Assembly: GCA_963696525.1 (NCBI GenBank)
Contig: CAVOKO010000012.1
Location: 124,001 to 188,000 of the forward strand
From: CAWBRT01 sp963696525
Lineage (GTDB): Bacteria; Acidobacteriota; Terriglobia; Terriglobales; Acidobacteriaceae
Length of the DNA: 64,000 nucleotides
Direction of reading: 5' to 3'
Shown here: one piece after another, positions 1-7,701 of the stretch
Layout of the letters: each line of letters starts with the position of its first letter
How positions within the stretch are numbered: the first letter of the stretch is position 1
Translations under genes and position numbers: made by a program
The notes under the pieces: generated by a model
Database searches by the model: none
Seen by the model: only the letters and a program-made list of their open reading frames with translations
Told to the model about the DNA's origin: nothing

Positions 1-133
1 TTCCTGCCAACGCTTCGCCGCTCGCGCAGCCATTACCCAATTTACGTCTTACATCCACCCCAAGCGGTGATTTGAACGCCGGGGTTGCAAGTCCAACCGT
101 CAGTACAGGCACCCATAGTTAGGAGTTCAGGAA

Positions 134-799
134 ATGCCCAAAATCAGATGTCTCCTGGTCGATGACCACACGCTGTTCCGTCAGGGGGTTCGGCGCCTTC
201 TCGAAAGCGAAAGCGATTTTGAGGTGGTGGGAGAATCACCCGATGCCGGCGATGCCGTCGAAAAAGCCCGTGAACTGCGTCCCGACATCGTGCTGATGGA
301 CATCGGCATGCCCGGCTTGTCGTCGTTCGAAGCGGCGCGCCACATTCGCAAGACCCGGCCGGAAACCAAGGTCCTGTTTCTCACCATGTATGAGGATGAG
401 GATTACCTTGTGCAATGCCTCGAGGTGGGCGCTGCCGGCTACGTGCTGAAGGATACCCCGGCCACGCAACTGGTTACGGCAATCCGCGATGTCTACAAGG
501 GTGGCAAGTATCTGAGTTCGCAGGTGCTCGGCAAACTGGTGGAAGACTTCCGCGCCCGGGTTCGCGATACCAAGATGCGCCCGCGCATTTCGACGCTTAC
601 GCCGCGCGAACGTGAAATCCTGAAGCTGCTGGCGGAAGGCAATTCAGTGAAGGAAATCGCCGTGCTGCTAGGACTCAGCGTCAAAACCGTGGAGGCGCAC
701 AAATTCAACCTGATGCGCAAGCTGGACATCCACAACAAGGCGCAACTGGTCACCTACGCGATTCAGAAGAAGATCATCAAGATTCCGGTGAACCAGTAG
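134..799 (+). CDS. NarL/FixJ-type two-component response regulator
   Basis: A 221-aa response regulator, probably cytoplasmic and DNA-binding. The receiver domain (about residues 1-125) shows the acidic pair D10/D11, phospho-acceptor D56 in VLMDIGMPG, the TMYED switch region and K106 in YVLKD. A LuxR-type helix-turn-helix follows at about 154-205 (LTPREREILKLLAEG ... SVKTVEAHKFNLMRKL). Length and layout are normal for the NarL family. The start is preceded by a purine-rich TCAGGAA site. No histidine kinase is visible beside it, so its signal and targets cannot be inferred. The gene is convergent with the YhaM-like gene, 31 bp away. Confidence 0.93.
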   Translation: MPKIRCLLVDDHTLFRQGVRRLLESESDFEVVGESPDAGDAVEKARELRPDIVLMDIGMPGLSSFEAARHIRKTRPETKVLFLTMYEDEDYLVQCLEVGAAGYVLKDTPATQLVTAIRDVYKGGKYLSSQVLGKLVEDFRARVRDTKMRPRISTLTPREREILKLLAEGNSVKEIAVLLGLSVKTVEAHKFNLMRKLDIHNKAQLVTYAIQKKIIKIPVNQ

Positions 800-830
800 C
801 CGGTCTCGCGAATGAGCCGCCGGCTTTCGC

Positions 831-1853
831 CTATTCCGGCGCGGGAGTCTTGGTTCCGGCGGCGGCGGCCTGCGCCTTCTCCAACTTGCTGAGGAATTTC
901 CGCGTGTTCAGCAAGGGGCGTGCCAGCGACGAGTTGTAAGTAGTCCAGGCGGACTCCAACTCGCCGTCTTTTTCCATTTGTGCCCGCATGCTTTCCATCT
1001 TTGAATCCAAGTCATCCAGGTAGTGCAACATCAGGGCTTCGGGAAACATGGGCAGCTTGGGCGAGCCGAATTCGTACTGCCCGTGATGGCTGATGATCAG
1101 GTGCTCGATCGCAATCCGCAGATCGTCAGGGAAATCCGGCACCTGCCGAAGCTTGCCATGCAGCATCTCCAACTCGATCACCATGTGTCCCAGCAACTGG
1201 CCCTCGGTGGTGTAAGCGAAGGAGCGCGAATACGAGAGTTCGCGGACCTTGCCGATGTCGTGCAGGAACGCTCCCGCCAGCAGCAGGTCCCGGTTCACCA
1301 GCGGATAATTGCGCACCGCCAGGTCGCAAGTGCGGCACAGCGAGACCACGTGTTCGAGCAAGCCGCCGATGAAGGCGTGGTGCAGGGTTTTCGCCGCGGG
1401 AGCATTGCGGTAGCCGCGAGCGATCTCCGGATCGGCCATGAAGAGTTCGACCAGCGTCCGCAGATGAGGCTCTTCGATGGTGGCAACGAACCCGCCTAGT
1501 TCGCGCCAGAGCTCATCGATGTCTTTCGTCGTCTTCGGCAGGAAGTCGGCAAAATCGATCTCGTGGTCGGCCAGCTTTGTTTCGAGCACGCGGATGGTGA
1601 ACTGAAAACGTCCGTTGTAGCGGTTGAAAACGCCCTTGATCCGGATGACGTCGTTGACATCGAAGCGTTCCGAGGCGGGAGCCACGTTGTCCCACATCTT
1701 GGCCGTGATCTGGCCGCTGCAATCGGAAAGCGTGAGATCGAGATACGGCTCACCGTTTTTCTTCGGCTTCAACTGCTTCGCAGTAACCAGGAAACAGGCG
1801 CTGACTACCTTATTTTCCTGTTGCGCGGCATCGCGGATGTAGATTTCTTTCAT
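831..1853 (-). CDS. yhaM: YhaM-like 3'-5' exoribonuclease (OB-fold + HD domain)
   Basis: A 340-aa protein with the YhaM architecture: an N-terminal OB-fold nucleic-acid-binding domain (about residues 15-110, with ITAKMWDN and VIRIKGVFNRYNGRFQ) followed by an HD phosphohydrolase domain (about 155-290). The HD signature FLHDIGK is at about residues 203-209, with upstream His pairs (TLHHAFIGGLLEHV) and downstream ISHHG completing the metal site. In Firmicutes YhaM is a metal-dependent 3'-5' exonuclease acting on RNA and ssDNA; the same role is inferred here. It is the third of three minus-strand genes after the secreted unknown and the foldase, but a 279-bp gap before it suggests its own promoter. 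Confidence 0.88.
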   Translation of the reverse strand: MKEIYIRDAAQQENKVVSACFLVTAKQLKPKKNGEPYLDLTLSDCSGQITAKMWDNVAPASERFDVNDVIRIKGVFNRYNGRFQFTIRVLETKLADHEIDFADFLPKTTKDIDELWRELGGFVATIEEPHLRTLVELFMADPEIARGYRNAPAAKTLHHAFIGGLLEHVVSLCRTCDLAVRNYPLVNRDLLLAGAFLHDIGKVRELSYSRSFAYTTEGQLLGHMVIELEMLHGKLRQVPDFPDDLRIAIEHLIISHHGQYEFGSPKLPMFPEALMLHYLDDLDSKMESMRAQMEKDGELESAWTTYNSSLARPLLNTRKFLSKLEKAQAAAAGTKTPAPE

Positions 1854-2132
1854 GCGTACCTGGTAGCAAAGGCCTGGTTCGGCGGTCCGCCGGCGGCAAG
1901 CCTATCCTAACCCACATTGCTGCCAGTCATGCTAAATGAAAATACCTACATGGACGGAATTTCATGCAAAATGACGGCTTGTTGCGAGAGCGACAGTGCG
2001 ATTCGGGTTACGCTTTGGTCGCTTTACGGACTCGACGGTTGGATCGATGCCAAGAATGTTCGGGTGCAACTTGTACTCGGCAAATCTCCAGATGGCGTCA
2101 GCCAATGGTGAATTACGCGGCTCCGAGCTGCC

Positions 2133-3239
2133 CTAGAAGACCCCGAGGCGCTTTTTCTTCTTCTTGGTCGCGGTTGTGCTCTTGTCGTCGCTGCTTACCG
2201 TCGTAAAAATCAGGTTACTCTGATTCGCACTGGCACCGTTATCCGTGAAGCCTGGACGGACGTCGATGTAGGCGTCTTCCCGCAGTTTGGACAGGTAAGT
2301 TCGCAGAGCAGGCTGGACTCTTTCTACGTACATCATATCCTGGAGCTGCCCCTGTATCTTCTCCAGCGGAGGCACTCCGGACGCGTTGTGTTCGGTCACT
2401 TTCAGAATCACGAAGCCCTGCTTGGTGGGGATGACATCCGTGATCTCGCCGGGCTTGAGGTCGAAGGTCTTGGTCTCCAACTCCTTGGCCAGCATGCCCC
2501 GCTTGAAGTATCCGAGATCTCCGCCTTGCGCTGCCGTAGGACCTTTTGAGTTGTTACGCGCCAGTTCCTGGAACGAGGCGCCTGCGCGAAGCTGTTTCAG
2601 CAAATCGCCGGCCTTTGCCTGGGCCGCGGCCATCGCCTGATCCAAGTCTTTTCCCTCGCTGGGGCTGCCGCTGATCAGGATTTCGCTCAGCCGCACTTCT
2701 TCGGGACGGTCCAGATCGGCGCGATGCGTTTCGTAGTACTTCTGTAAATCGGTCTGTGAAATCTGAATGTGGGAGCCGACTTCCCGGCTGATCACATGCT
2801 GGGTGATGATGCTGTTCTTCAGGTTCTGCTTAAAACTTTCAAACGACACGCCTTGTTGCTGCGCCACCTTCTCCATGTCCTCCATGGAGCTTACGCCCAT
2901 CTGCTTGCGAATCTCATCCAACCGCTTCACCAGATCAACGTCGGCGGTAATTCCCAAGTCCTGAGCCTTCTGTAGCAATAGCTGCTGGTCGATCAGATCC
3001 CGCAGCACGTTCTTTTCGCGATCTTTGATGATCGCGTCCGCATTGCCAGGTGACTGCTGATGGACCTCGTTGACCATCGTCTCCTGGCCGCGCCGCAGAT
3101 CGGCACGCGTGATGATGGCATTGTTAACGCGCGCCACAATCTCCTCGATCACCGTGCTCTCCTGGGCGAAGCCGAGACTTGGCGCAAGGATGACGATGAC
3201 AAGGACAAGGGCCAACATTGGTAACAACACTTTACGCAT
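2133..3239 (-). CDS. SurA/PrsA-like parvulin peptidyl-prolyl isomerase, exported
   Basis: A 368-aa exported foldase. The start at MRKVLLPM is preferred over an upstream alternative because AGGA lies just upstream and a clean signal peptide follows (hydrophobic stretch about residues 5-20, cleavage near GFAQES). A SurA_N-like helical region (about 25-180) precedes a parvulin rotamase domain (about 185-295) with the motifs EVRLSEILI, GGDLGYFKRGML and TKQGFVILKV. The C-terminal tail is low-complexity and ends in a KKKKKR cluster. Expected role: chaperone or isomerase for outer-membrane or secreted proteins in the periplasm. Downstream of a secreted unknown on the same strand, possibly co-transcribed. 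Confidence 0.9.
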   Translation of the reverse strand: MRKVLLPMLALVLVIVILAPSLGFAQESTVIEEIVARVNNAIITRADLRRGQETMVNEVHQQSPGNADAIIKDREKNVLRDLIDQQLLLQKAQDLGITADVDLVKRLDEIRKQMGVSSMEDMEKVAQQQGVSFESFKQNLKNSIITQHVISREVGSHIQISQTDLQKYYETHRADLDRPEEVRLSEILISGSPSEGKDLDQAMAAAQAKAGDLLKQLRAGASFQELARNNSKGPTAAQGGDLGYFKRGMLAKELETKTFDLKPGEITDVIPTKQGFVILKVTEHNASGVPPLEKIQGQLQDMMYVERVQPALRTYLSKLREDAYIDVRPGFTDNGASANQSNLIFTTVSSDDKSTTATKKKKKRLGVF

Positions 3240-3388
3240 AGATTCCTGGGCGGCCGGACACCTGCCAAGCCGGGGAGATCGCAAGTTAAACCTGTTTATC
3301 TATTGTATCAACCGGAGAGCGCAGGCCGCCATGCCTGTCGATCAACGCAGTCACCCCAACCTGCCGGCGACCACCCTCCGCCCGTTTT

Positions 3389-4612
3389 CTATTCTTCGGC
3401 TGCCTTGGTCTCGAAGGTCTTGACCAAGTCATAAGGTGTGACCCGATACAGCACGTAGGCGAATGCATCGACGTCGACCTGTTTGCGGAAAAGGAGTTGC
3501 GCCCGTCCGCTGCCGTCGGCATCCACCGCGCCGAGGTACTGGAGACCGGGGCGAACGTCCAGCATCACCGGGTCAGAGATCATCAAATAGATCTGGTTCA
3601 GCCGTCCGGCTGAGTCCTTTCGCGCCACCAGCGCGACTGTTACCTTCGGCGGCGACTTGATGGCCGATCCGGGCGGCAGCCAGAGCCTGCTCTGAGCGCC
3701 GGTTATGCTTGCGGTAAAGATCTCGACCGGGCGTTTGCTGTGGTCGGGATCAAGCGCGTGGACATCCACATCGTCCAGTTTGGCCGGATCGACGCCGCGC
3801 AGGCTGGTGCGTTCCTTGGCAGTCTTACGAATGGCCTCCGTCGCCATATTTTTTAACGCCTGCAGATCGCGCTGGCGCTCGTCGGGAGGAAAATTGTAGC
3901 CGTAGGGACGAGATTCGATGTTTCCAATGTCGGCAATCGCGAGCAGAACCTTGTCATCGGCAGAATGGGCAGGAGCCGCGGCGTAGGCAATCGCAACCGC
4001 ACCGGACCGGATAATCGGGTCCGCCTGGACCTGTTCAGACTTGCCGCGGTGAAGCGTGGGGCGGTCTGAATCCTGCCCTTCAGCTTGCCGCACGCTATCC
4101 GCCGAAGACAGAGCTGCGGGGCCCTCTCGTGGTGGCGGCCCGTCAGAGGTTGTCGAACTGGCGGAAGGCGTGGCTCGGCGCAGCACCGGGCGATCTTCAT
4201 GCGAGCCCGATTTCGTGTCTGACCGGGCGGCGGAGGATTTGGCGGCCGGCGCGCCTCCGGCGGAACCCGGCTTCCAGATCCCCTCGGCCCACCACGCGGT
4301 CGGAGTGCGCAGGGCAGTTTGAATCACGAAATTGCCTTCGGGCACGCCTTCCTTTTGCGCCTGGTAAAGGATATCTGCAGCAATGGCGAAGGGAACCGGA
4401 TTCGCCTCGTAAGAGCGCGCATCATAGTATTTGCCGTCGATGAACACGGTTACCGGAAACAGCCGGGCCTTGCCTTTTGCGTCGATCCGCAAAATGCCGA
4501 CAGCGCGCATGCGAGAGGTTTTTGCCTGCCCCGTGTACTGGGCGGACAGAGAGGCGGCCAGCAGTACTACCAGCAGCGCGACGAACGATTTTGGAGGTAG
4601 ACTATTACGCAT
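3389..4612 (-). CDS. secreted protein of unknown function, acidobacterial type
   Basis: A 407-aa protein with a Sec signal peptide (hydrophobic core FVALLVVLLAASLSAQ, about residues 9-25). Two short globular parts (about 30-115 and 235-405) flank a Pro/Ser/Arg-rich linker (about 115-205), which is typical of large secreted proteins of unknown function in Acidobacteriota. I do not recognise a catalytic motif. The start could also be the ATG at 4624; that codon overlaps the start codon of the divergent UGA-containing peroxiredoxin gene in a shared CATG. Either way there is no intergenic spacer, so each promoter must lie within the other gene. Function unknown. Confidence 0.7.
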   Translation of the reverse strand: MRNSLPPKSFVALLVVLLAASLSAQYTGQAKTSRMRAVGILRIDAKGKARLFPVTVFIDGKYYDARSYEANPVPFAIAADILYQAQKEGVPEGNFVIQTALRTPTAWWAEGIWKPGSAGGAPAAKSSAARSDTKSGSHEDRPVLRRATPSASSTTSDGPPPREGPAALSSADSVRQAEGQDSDRPTLHRGKSEQVQADPIIRSGAVAIAYAAAPAHSADDKVLLAIADIGNIESRPYGYNFPPDERQRDLQALKNMATEAIRKTAKERTSLRGVDPAKLDDVDVHALDPDHSKRPVEIFTASITGAQSRLWLPPGSAIKSPPKVTVALVARKDSAGRLNQIYLMISDPVMLDVRPGLQYLGAVDADGSGRAQLLFRKQVDVDAFAYVLYRVTPYDLVKTFETKAAEE

Positions 4613-4622
4613 GGAAGCCAAC

Positions 4623-5084
4623 ATGAAAGCACCCGATTTTAATCTGCTCGACGAGAACGGCGAAAGCGTTTCGTTGAAACAGTTCCGCGGGAAGAACGTT
4701 GTGCTTTTCTTTTATCCAAAGGCCAACACTCCCGGTTGAACGATTGAAGCGTGCGGGTTCCGCGACGCCTATATAAAACTCCAGAAGGCCGGCTTAGTAG
4801 TGCTCGGCATCTCGGCCGACACTCCGTCGGCGCAGAAGAACTTCAAGGAAAAGTACGAACTTCCGTACCCCTTGCTATCAGATCCGGAAAAACAAGTCGC
4901 CGCCGAATTCGAGGTCCTGAAGGAAAAGAACATGTACGGCAACAAAGTGATTGGCATTGCGCGTACTACCTTCCTGATCGGACCCAGTGGCACCATCACC
5001 CACGTGTTCGAAAACGTAAAGCCGGACGGACACGCGGAAGAGGTCCTCAGTTACGTTAACGCCGCCTCAAAAAAGGCAAGCTGA
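4623..5084 (+). CDS. bcp: Bcp/PrxQ-type peroxiredoxin with in-frame UGA (probable selenoprotein)
   Basis: A thiol peroxidase of the Bcp/PrxQ family, 153 aa if the TGA at 4737-4739 is read as selenocysteine. The reading frame is open and conserved on both sides: residues 1-38 give the Prx fold start (MKAPDFNLLDENGE, VVLFFYPKANTPG), then U39, then TIEACGFRD with the resolving C44, and VVLGISADT and a RTTFLIGPSG segment follow to residue 153. The UGA sits exactly at the peroxidatic Cys; U39-x4-C44 matches the Cys spacing of 2-Cys Bcp. A stem-loop begins 9 nt after the UGA. The start at 4623 uses GGAAG 6 nt upstream; an in-frame ATG at 4611 is the alternative. A sequencing substitution of TGC/TGT cannot be excluded, but a second UGA peroxiredoxin in this window argues against it. 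Confidence 0.85.
4749..4768 (+). promoter_or_regulatory. candidate bacterial SECIS stem-loop
   Basis: Located 9 nt downstream of the in-frame UGA, inside the coding region. GCGT (4749-4752) and GCGG (4753-4756) pair with CCGC (4760-4763) and ACGC (4765-4768), leaving a single bulged G (4764) and a small apical loop GTT that starts with G. The distance from UGA to the loop (17 nt) and a G at the start of the loop fit the general bacterial SECIS pattern recognised by SelB. The structure was found by eye and no folding energy was computed. Confidence 0.65.
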
Positions 5085-5192
5085 CCGGTAAGCCCGGAAC
5101 CCCCGGCACGCGCTGCACTGACGCGTGTTGGGGGTGAAAACATTATCTAAGATGCGGGAGCAGCAGTTAGAGAGCTGAAAACGTCAGGCGCT

Positions 5193-5213
5193 CGCACGAT
5201 ATATGATCGTGCG
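5193..5213. promoter_or_regulatory. perfect 8-bp palindrome over the glycosylase start
   Basis: The arms CGCACGAT (5193-5200) and ATCGTGCG (5206-5213) are exact inverse complements around a 5-nt spacer. The first possible start codon of the glycosylase (5203) lies in the spacer, and the alternative start (5215) lies just after it. It could be an operator or an RNA hairpin affecting initiation; no regulator is identifiable. Confidence 0.4.
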
Positions 5214-5982
5214 TATGGAGCAACCAGGCGTCCAGGCCCGACAGCGGGAGCTTCGCCCGCAGCCTTTTCTCCGTGATTCAAAAGTGCTCTCGGCCGAATT
5301 TTTCAACCGCGATGCTGCCATCGTGGCCCGGGAATTGTTGGGAAAACTGCTGCTACGCCGCTACACTGCCCCGACACTCGCAAATGGGGTGCGCGCAGGG
5401 GCCCCCAAATCGGAGTTGCTCGCAGGGCGCGTGGTCGAGGCGGAAGCCTATCTTGGACAAATCGATCCCGCGGCCCACGCCTTCACCGGCAAGACGCCGC
5501 GCAATGCCGTGCTGTTCGGCCCGCCCGGCATCGCCTATGTGTACTTTATCTACGGCAATCATTACTGCCTGAACGTTTCGTGCATGCCTGAGGGCAACGC
5601 CGGATGCGTGTTGTTCCGCGCCCTGGAACCCGTGGCGGGGTTGGCCAGCATGGCGAAGCTGCGCGGTTTGGATCTGCATGGTTTGGATTTGCGCTGTTTG
5701 GATGCGCACGGCTTGGACCTGCCGCCGCTGGCCACGACCAGCCAGCTGCGCTCAATTTCCAGTGGTCCGGGCAGGCTGACACAGGCGATGGCGATCACGC
5801 GGCAAGCTCACAACGGCATGGCTTTGACCAGCAAGCGTTCCGAGCTGTTTCTCGCCGACGATGGCTGGCGTCCCGAGCGCATCATCACCACTCCGCGTAT
5901 CAACGTCACCAAAGCCGCCGATAGACCCTTGCGCTACCTGATCGCCGGTAACCCTTTCGTCTCTGGAAAGAGGGTTTTGTAG
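5203..5982 (+). CDS. mpg: 3-methyladenine DNA glycosylase (AAG/MPG family)
   Basis: A 259-aa base-excision-repair glycosylase of the AAG (not AlkA) fold, removing alkylated purines. Family motifs: ARELLGKLLLRR, GRVVEAEAYLG with the catalytic Glu, AHAFTGKTPRN, PPGIAYVYFIYGNHYCLNV, VLFRALEP and SSGPGRLTQAMAI. An unusual insertion at about residues 155-174 is made of four copies of a 5-residue GLDLx unit encoded by tandem 15-bp repeats; it lies after the RALEP motif in what should be a surface loop. The start is either 5203 or the ATG at 5215; the second avoids initiating inside the palindrome. Stand-alone gene, 118 bp after the Bcp gene. Confidence 0.92.
   Translation: MIVRMEQPGVQARQRELRPQPFLRDSKVLSAEFFNRDAAIVARELLGKLLLRRYTAPTLANGVRAGAPKSELLAGRVVEAEAYLGQIDPAAHAFTGKTPRNAVLFGPPGIAYVYFIYGNHYCLNVSCMPEGNAGCVLFRALEPVAGLASMAKLRGLDLHGLDLRCLDAHGLDLPPLATTSQLRSISSGPGRLTQAMAITRQAHNGMALTSKRSELFLADDGWRPERIITTPRINVTKAADRPLRYLIAGNPFVSGKRVL
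5665..5724 (+). repeat. four tandem 15-bp coding repeats (GLDLx units)
   Basis: Four consecutive in-frame 15-mers (5665-5679, 5680-5694, 5695-5709, 5710-5724) encode GLDLH, GLDLR, CLDAH and GLDLP. The copies differ mostly at codon third positions, so the array is old enough to have diverged while keeping its protein sequence. It lies inside the glycosylase gene. Confidence 0.85.
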
Positions 5983-6026
5983 GGGAGTGTCCCGGAAGTG
6001 CACCTAACTAAACGCACCTCGTGAGT

Positions 6027-6052
6027 GTCATCCTGAGTGCAGCTAAGGATCG
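6027..6052. repeat. half copy of interspersed GTCATCCTGAG repeat
   Basis: The sequence beginning GTCATCCTGAGTGCAGC and ending AAGGATC resembles one terminus of the longer palindromic element at 56813-56951. It lies in the gap between the glycosylase and panC 3' ends. Confidence 0.5.
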
Positions 6053-6074
6053 ACTGCGGCGCTTCCCGCCAGGG

Positions 6075-6948
6075 TTAACCACCCTGGCTTATAGAGCCCG
6101 GCATCGGAGGCAGCAAAATGTTGTCGATCAGCCGGATTTTGCCGATGAAGCATGCCACTGCAACCAGTGTGCCGCGTTTGAGATCGCTGACCGGATCGAG
6201 CGTGTCGGGATCGACAATCTCGACGTAATCGATTTGTGCCGCCGCTTCGGCGGCGATTACCTGCCGGGCTGCTCCGATCAGCTTGCCGGGGTCATGTTCG
6301 CCAGCCGCAGCCAGACACTGCACACGGCTCAGCGCGCGCCAAAGGCAGAGCGCCTGCTGGCGCTGCTCGGGCGAAAGACAAAGGTTGCGTGAAGACATGG
6401 CCAGCCTATCAGCTTCGCGAATGGTGGGGCAGACCACGATTTCCACATCCATGTCCAGATCGCGGACCATCTTCCGCAGCACCGCAACCTGAGCCGCGTC
6501 TTTCTGTCCGAAGTAGGCATAATGCGGGCGCACGATTTCGAACAGCTTCGCCACCACCGTAGCCACTCCGCGGAAATGGCCGGGACGCGACTTTCCATCC
6601 AGCTTTTCACTCAATCCTTCGACATGCACCACGGTGCTTGCGCCCCGCCGGATACATCTCCTCGACCGTCGGCGCAAACAGCAGCTCGACGCCCTCGGAG
6701 ACCAGTTGCCGGCAGTCGCGCTCGAAGCTTCGGGGATACTTGGCAAGACCTTCTTTCGGCCCGAACTGAAGCGGGTTTACGAAAATCGAGGCAGCAACCA
6801 CGTCGCACTGCGCGCGCGCCGTGCGCACCAGTGACAGGTGACCGGCATGCAGCGCTCCCATGGTCGGCGCCAAGCCCAGGGTCTTACCACTTTGGCGCAG
6901 CTCGCGGCACGCCTGCTGCATGGCCGAAACCTGCTCGAAAACCTGCAT
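6075..6948 (-). CDS. panC: pantothenate synthetase, one frameshift
   Basis: Condenses pantoate and beta-alanine with ATP to make pantothenate. The N-terminal part (6948 to about 6655) shows GLAPTMGALHAGHLSLV (ATP-binding HxGH) and SIFVNPLQFGPKEGLAKYPR. The C-terminal part continues in another frame with STVVHVEGLSEKLDGKSRPGHFRGVATVVAKLF, FGQKDAAQVAVLRKMV and MSSRNLCLSPEQR. The break is one extra G in a GGGG run near 6655, right after EEMYPAG, so all motifs are present and a sequencing insertion is more likely than a true pseudogene. Last gene of a panB-hyp-panC minus-strand operon. Confidence 0.9.
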
Positions 6949-6975
6949 TCTCTTCCGTCCTCCACGGAGGTGGAT

Positions 6976-7701
6976 CTACTTCGGCTGTTCAGCGTTTGAC
7001 TTCGGAACGGCGCCGGCGCCCGTTTGAGATGGTGGCGGAGGCATCTCACTCCAACTCTTCAGTACCCGCAGAAAAACCGGTTTCAATCGTCGGTGGTCGG
7101 CGGGCGCGCATCGCAAAGCCACGGTGTAGAGAACGTCGTCGGCATCGATGAATGCCACCTGCTCGGTTGCGACCGGGTTCCCTTGTTCCTGCACTTCGGC
7201 GGTGATCACCTGAGCGGGGTAGCCGCCCACTACGGTTTCCATGCGCTCGACCGTATGCATCGCGGCGCCTTCGGGCGGCGTCATCACCCGATTGATCAGT
7301 TCGTTCATGGACGGGCGCTCGCTGCCTGCGACGGGCTCGGGAAGATCGAGCGCGGCGGCCGTAATGTGATTCCAGTCGGTCTGCGCCCGTTCCTTGCTGG
7401 GCTCGGCAAAAACCACGCCCGCGCCGTCGTAAACAGCTCCAAGATCGGTCCACCCGGCCGGGTGCTCGAAACAGAAGCCGCCGGGTTGCAAGCAATAGCG
7501 GGTCCAGCGCGGCGCGGTTTCTTTCTGGGGCTGGGCTGAGTTGTTCGCACTGCCCAGAGCCGCCGGCTTCGCTCCAGCTTGGCCGCTCTGCTGAGCGTGC
7601 AACACCACGGCTAGCAACAGACTCAACAAGACCGGGAACGCACGCCTGCGGAATCCGGGGTCTCCAAGAGGCGCCGCGTTTGCGCGGGTTGGAGTAGTCA
7701 T
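6976..7701 (-). CDS. exported protein of unknown function in the pan operon
   Basis: A 241-aa protein with a signal-anchor-like N terminus (RRRAFPVLLSLLLAVVLHAQQ, about residues 18-38), a spacer rich in Ala/Gln/Ser, and a globular region (about 65-225) with PRWTRYCLQPGGFCFEHPAGW and VVFAEP. Its ATG overlaps the panB stop codon (ATGA), and panC starts 27 bp after its end, so it is translationally coupled in a panB-x-panC operon. I recognise no enzyme motif. The export signal makes a direct pantothenate step unlikely; it may be carried along for expression only. Confidence 0.72.
   Translation of the reverse strand: MTTPTRANAAPLGDPGFRRRAFPVLLSLLLAVVLHAQQSGQAGAKPAALGSANNSAQPQKETAPRWTRYCLQPGGFCFEHPAGWTDLGAVYDGAGVVFAEPSKERAQTDWNHITAAALDLPEPVAGSERPSMNELINRVMTPPEGAAMHTVERMETVVGGYPAQVITAEVQEQGNPVATEQVAFIDADDVLYTVALRCAPADHRRLKPVFLRVLKSWSEMPPPPSQTGAGAVPKSNAEQPK

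Noticed and set aside
1917..2111. 64-aa open frame with four Met-rich codons
   Set aside because: No family resemblance and no convincing ribosome binding site in the gap between yhaM and the foldase gene.
4737..4739. In-frame stop splitting the Bcp gene, i.e. a pseudogene
   Set aside because: The frame and conserved motifs continue on both sides, the stop is TGA at the catalytic codon, and a second Prx shows the same change; Sec is the better reading.
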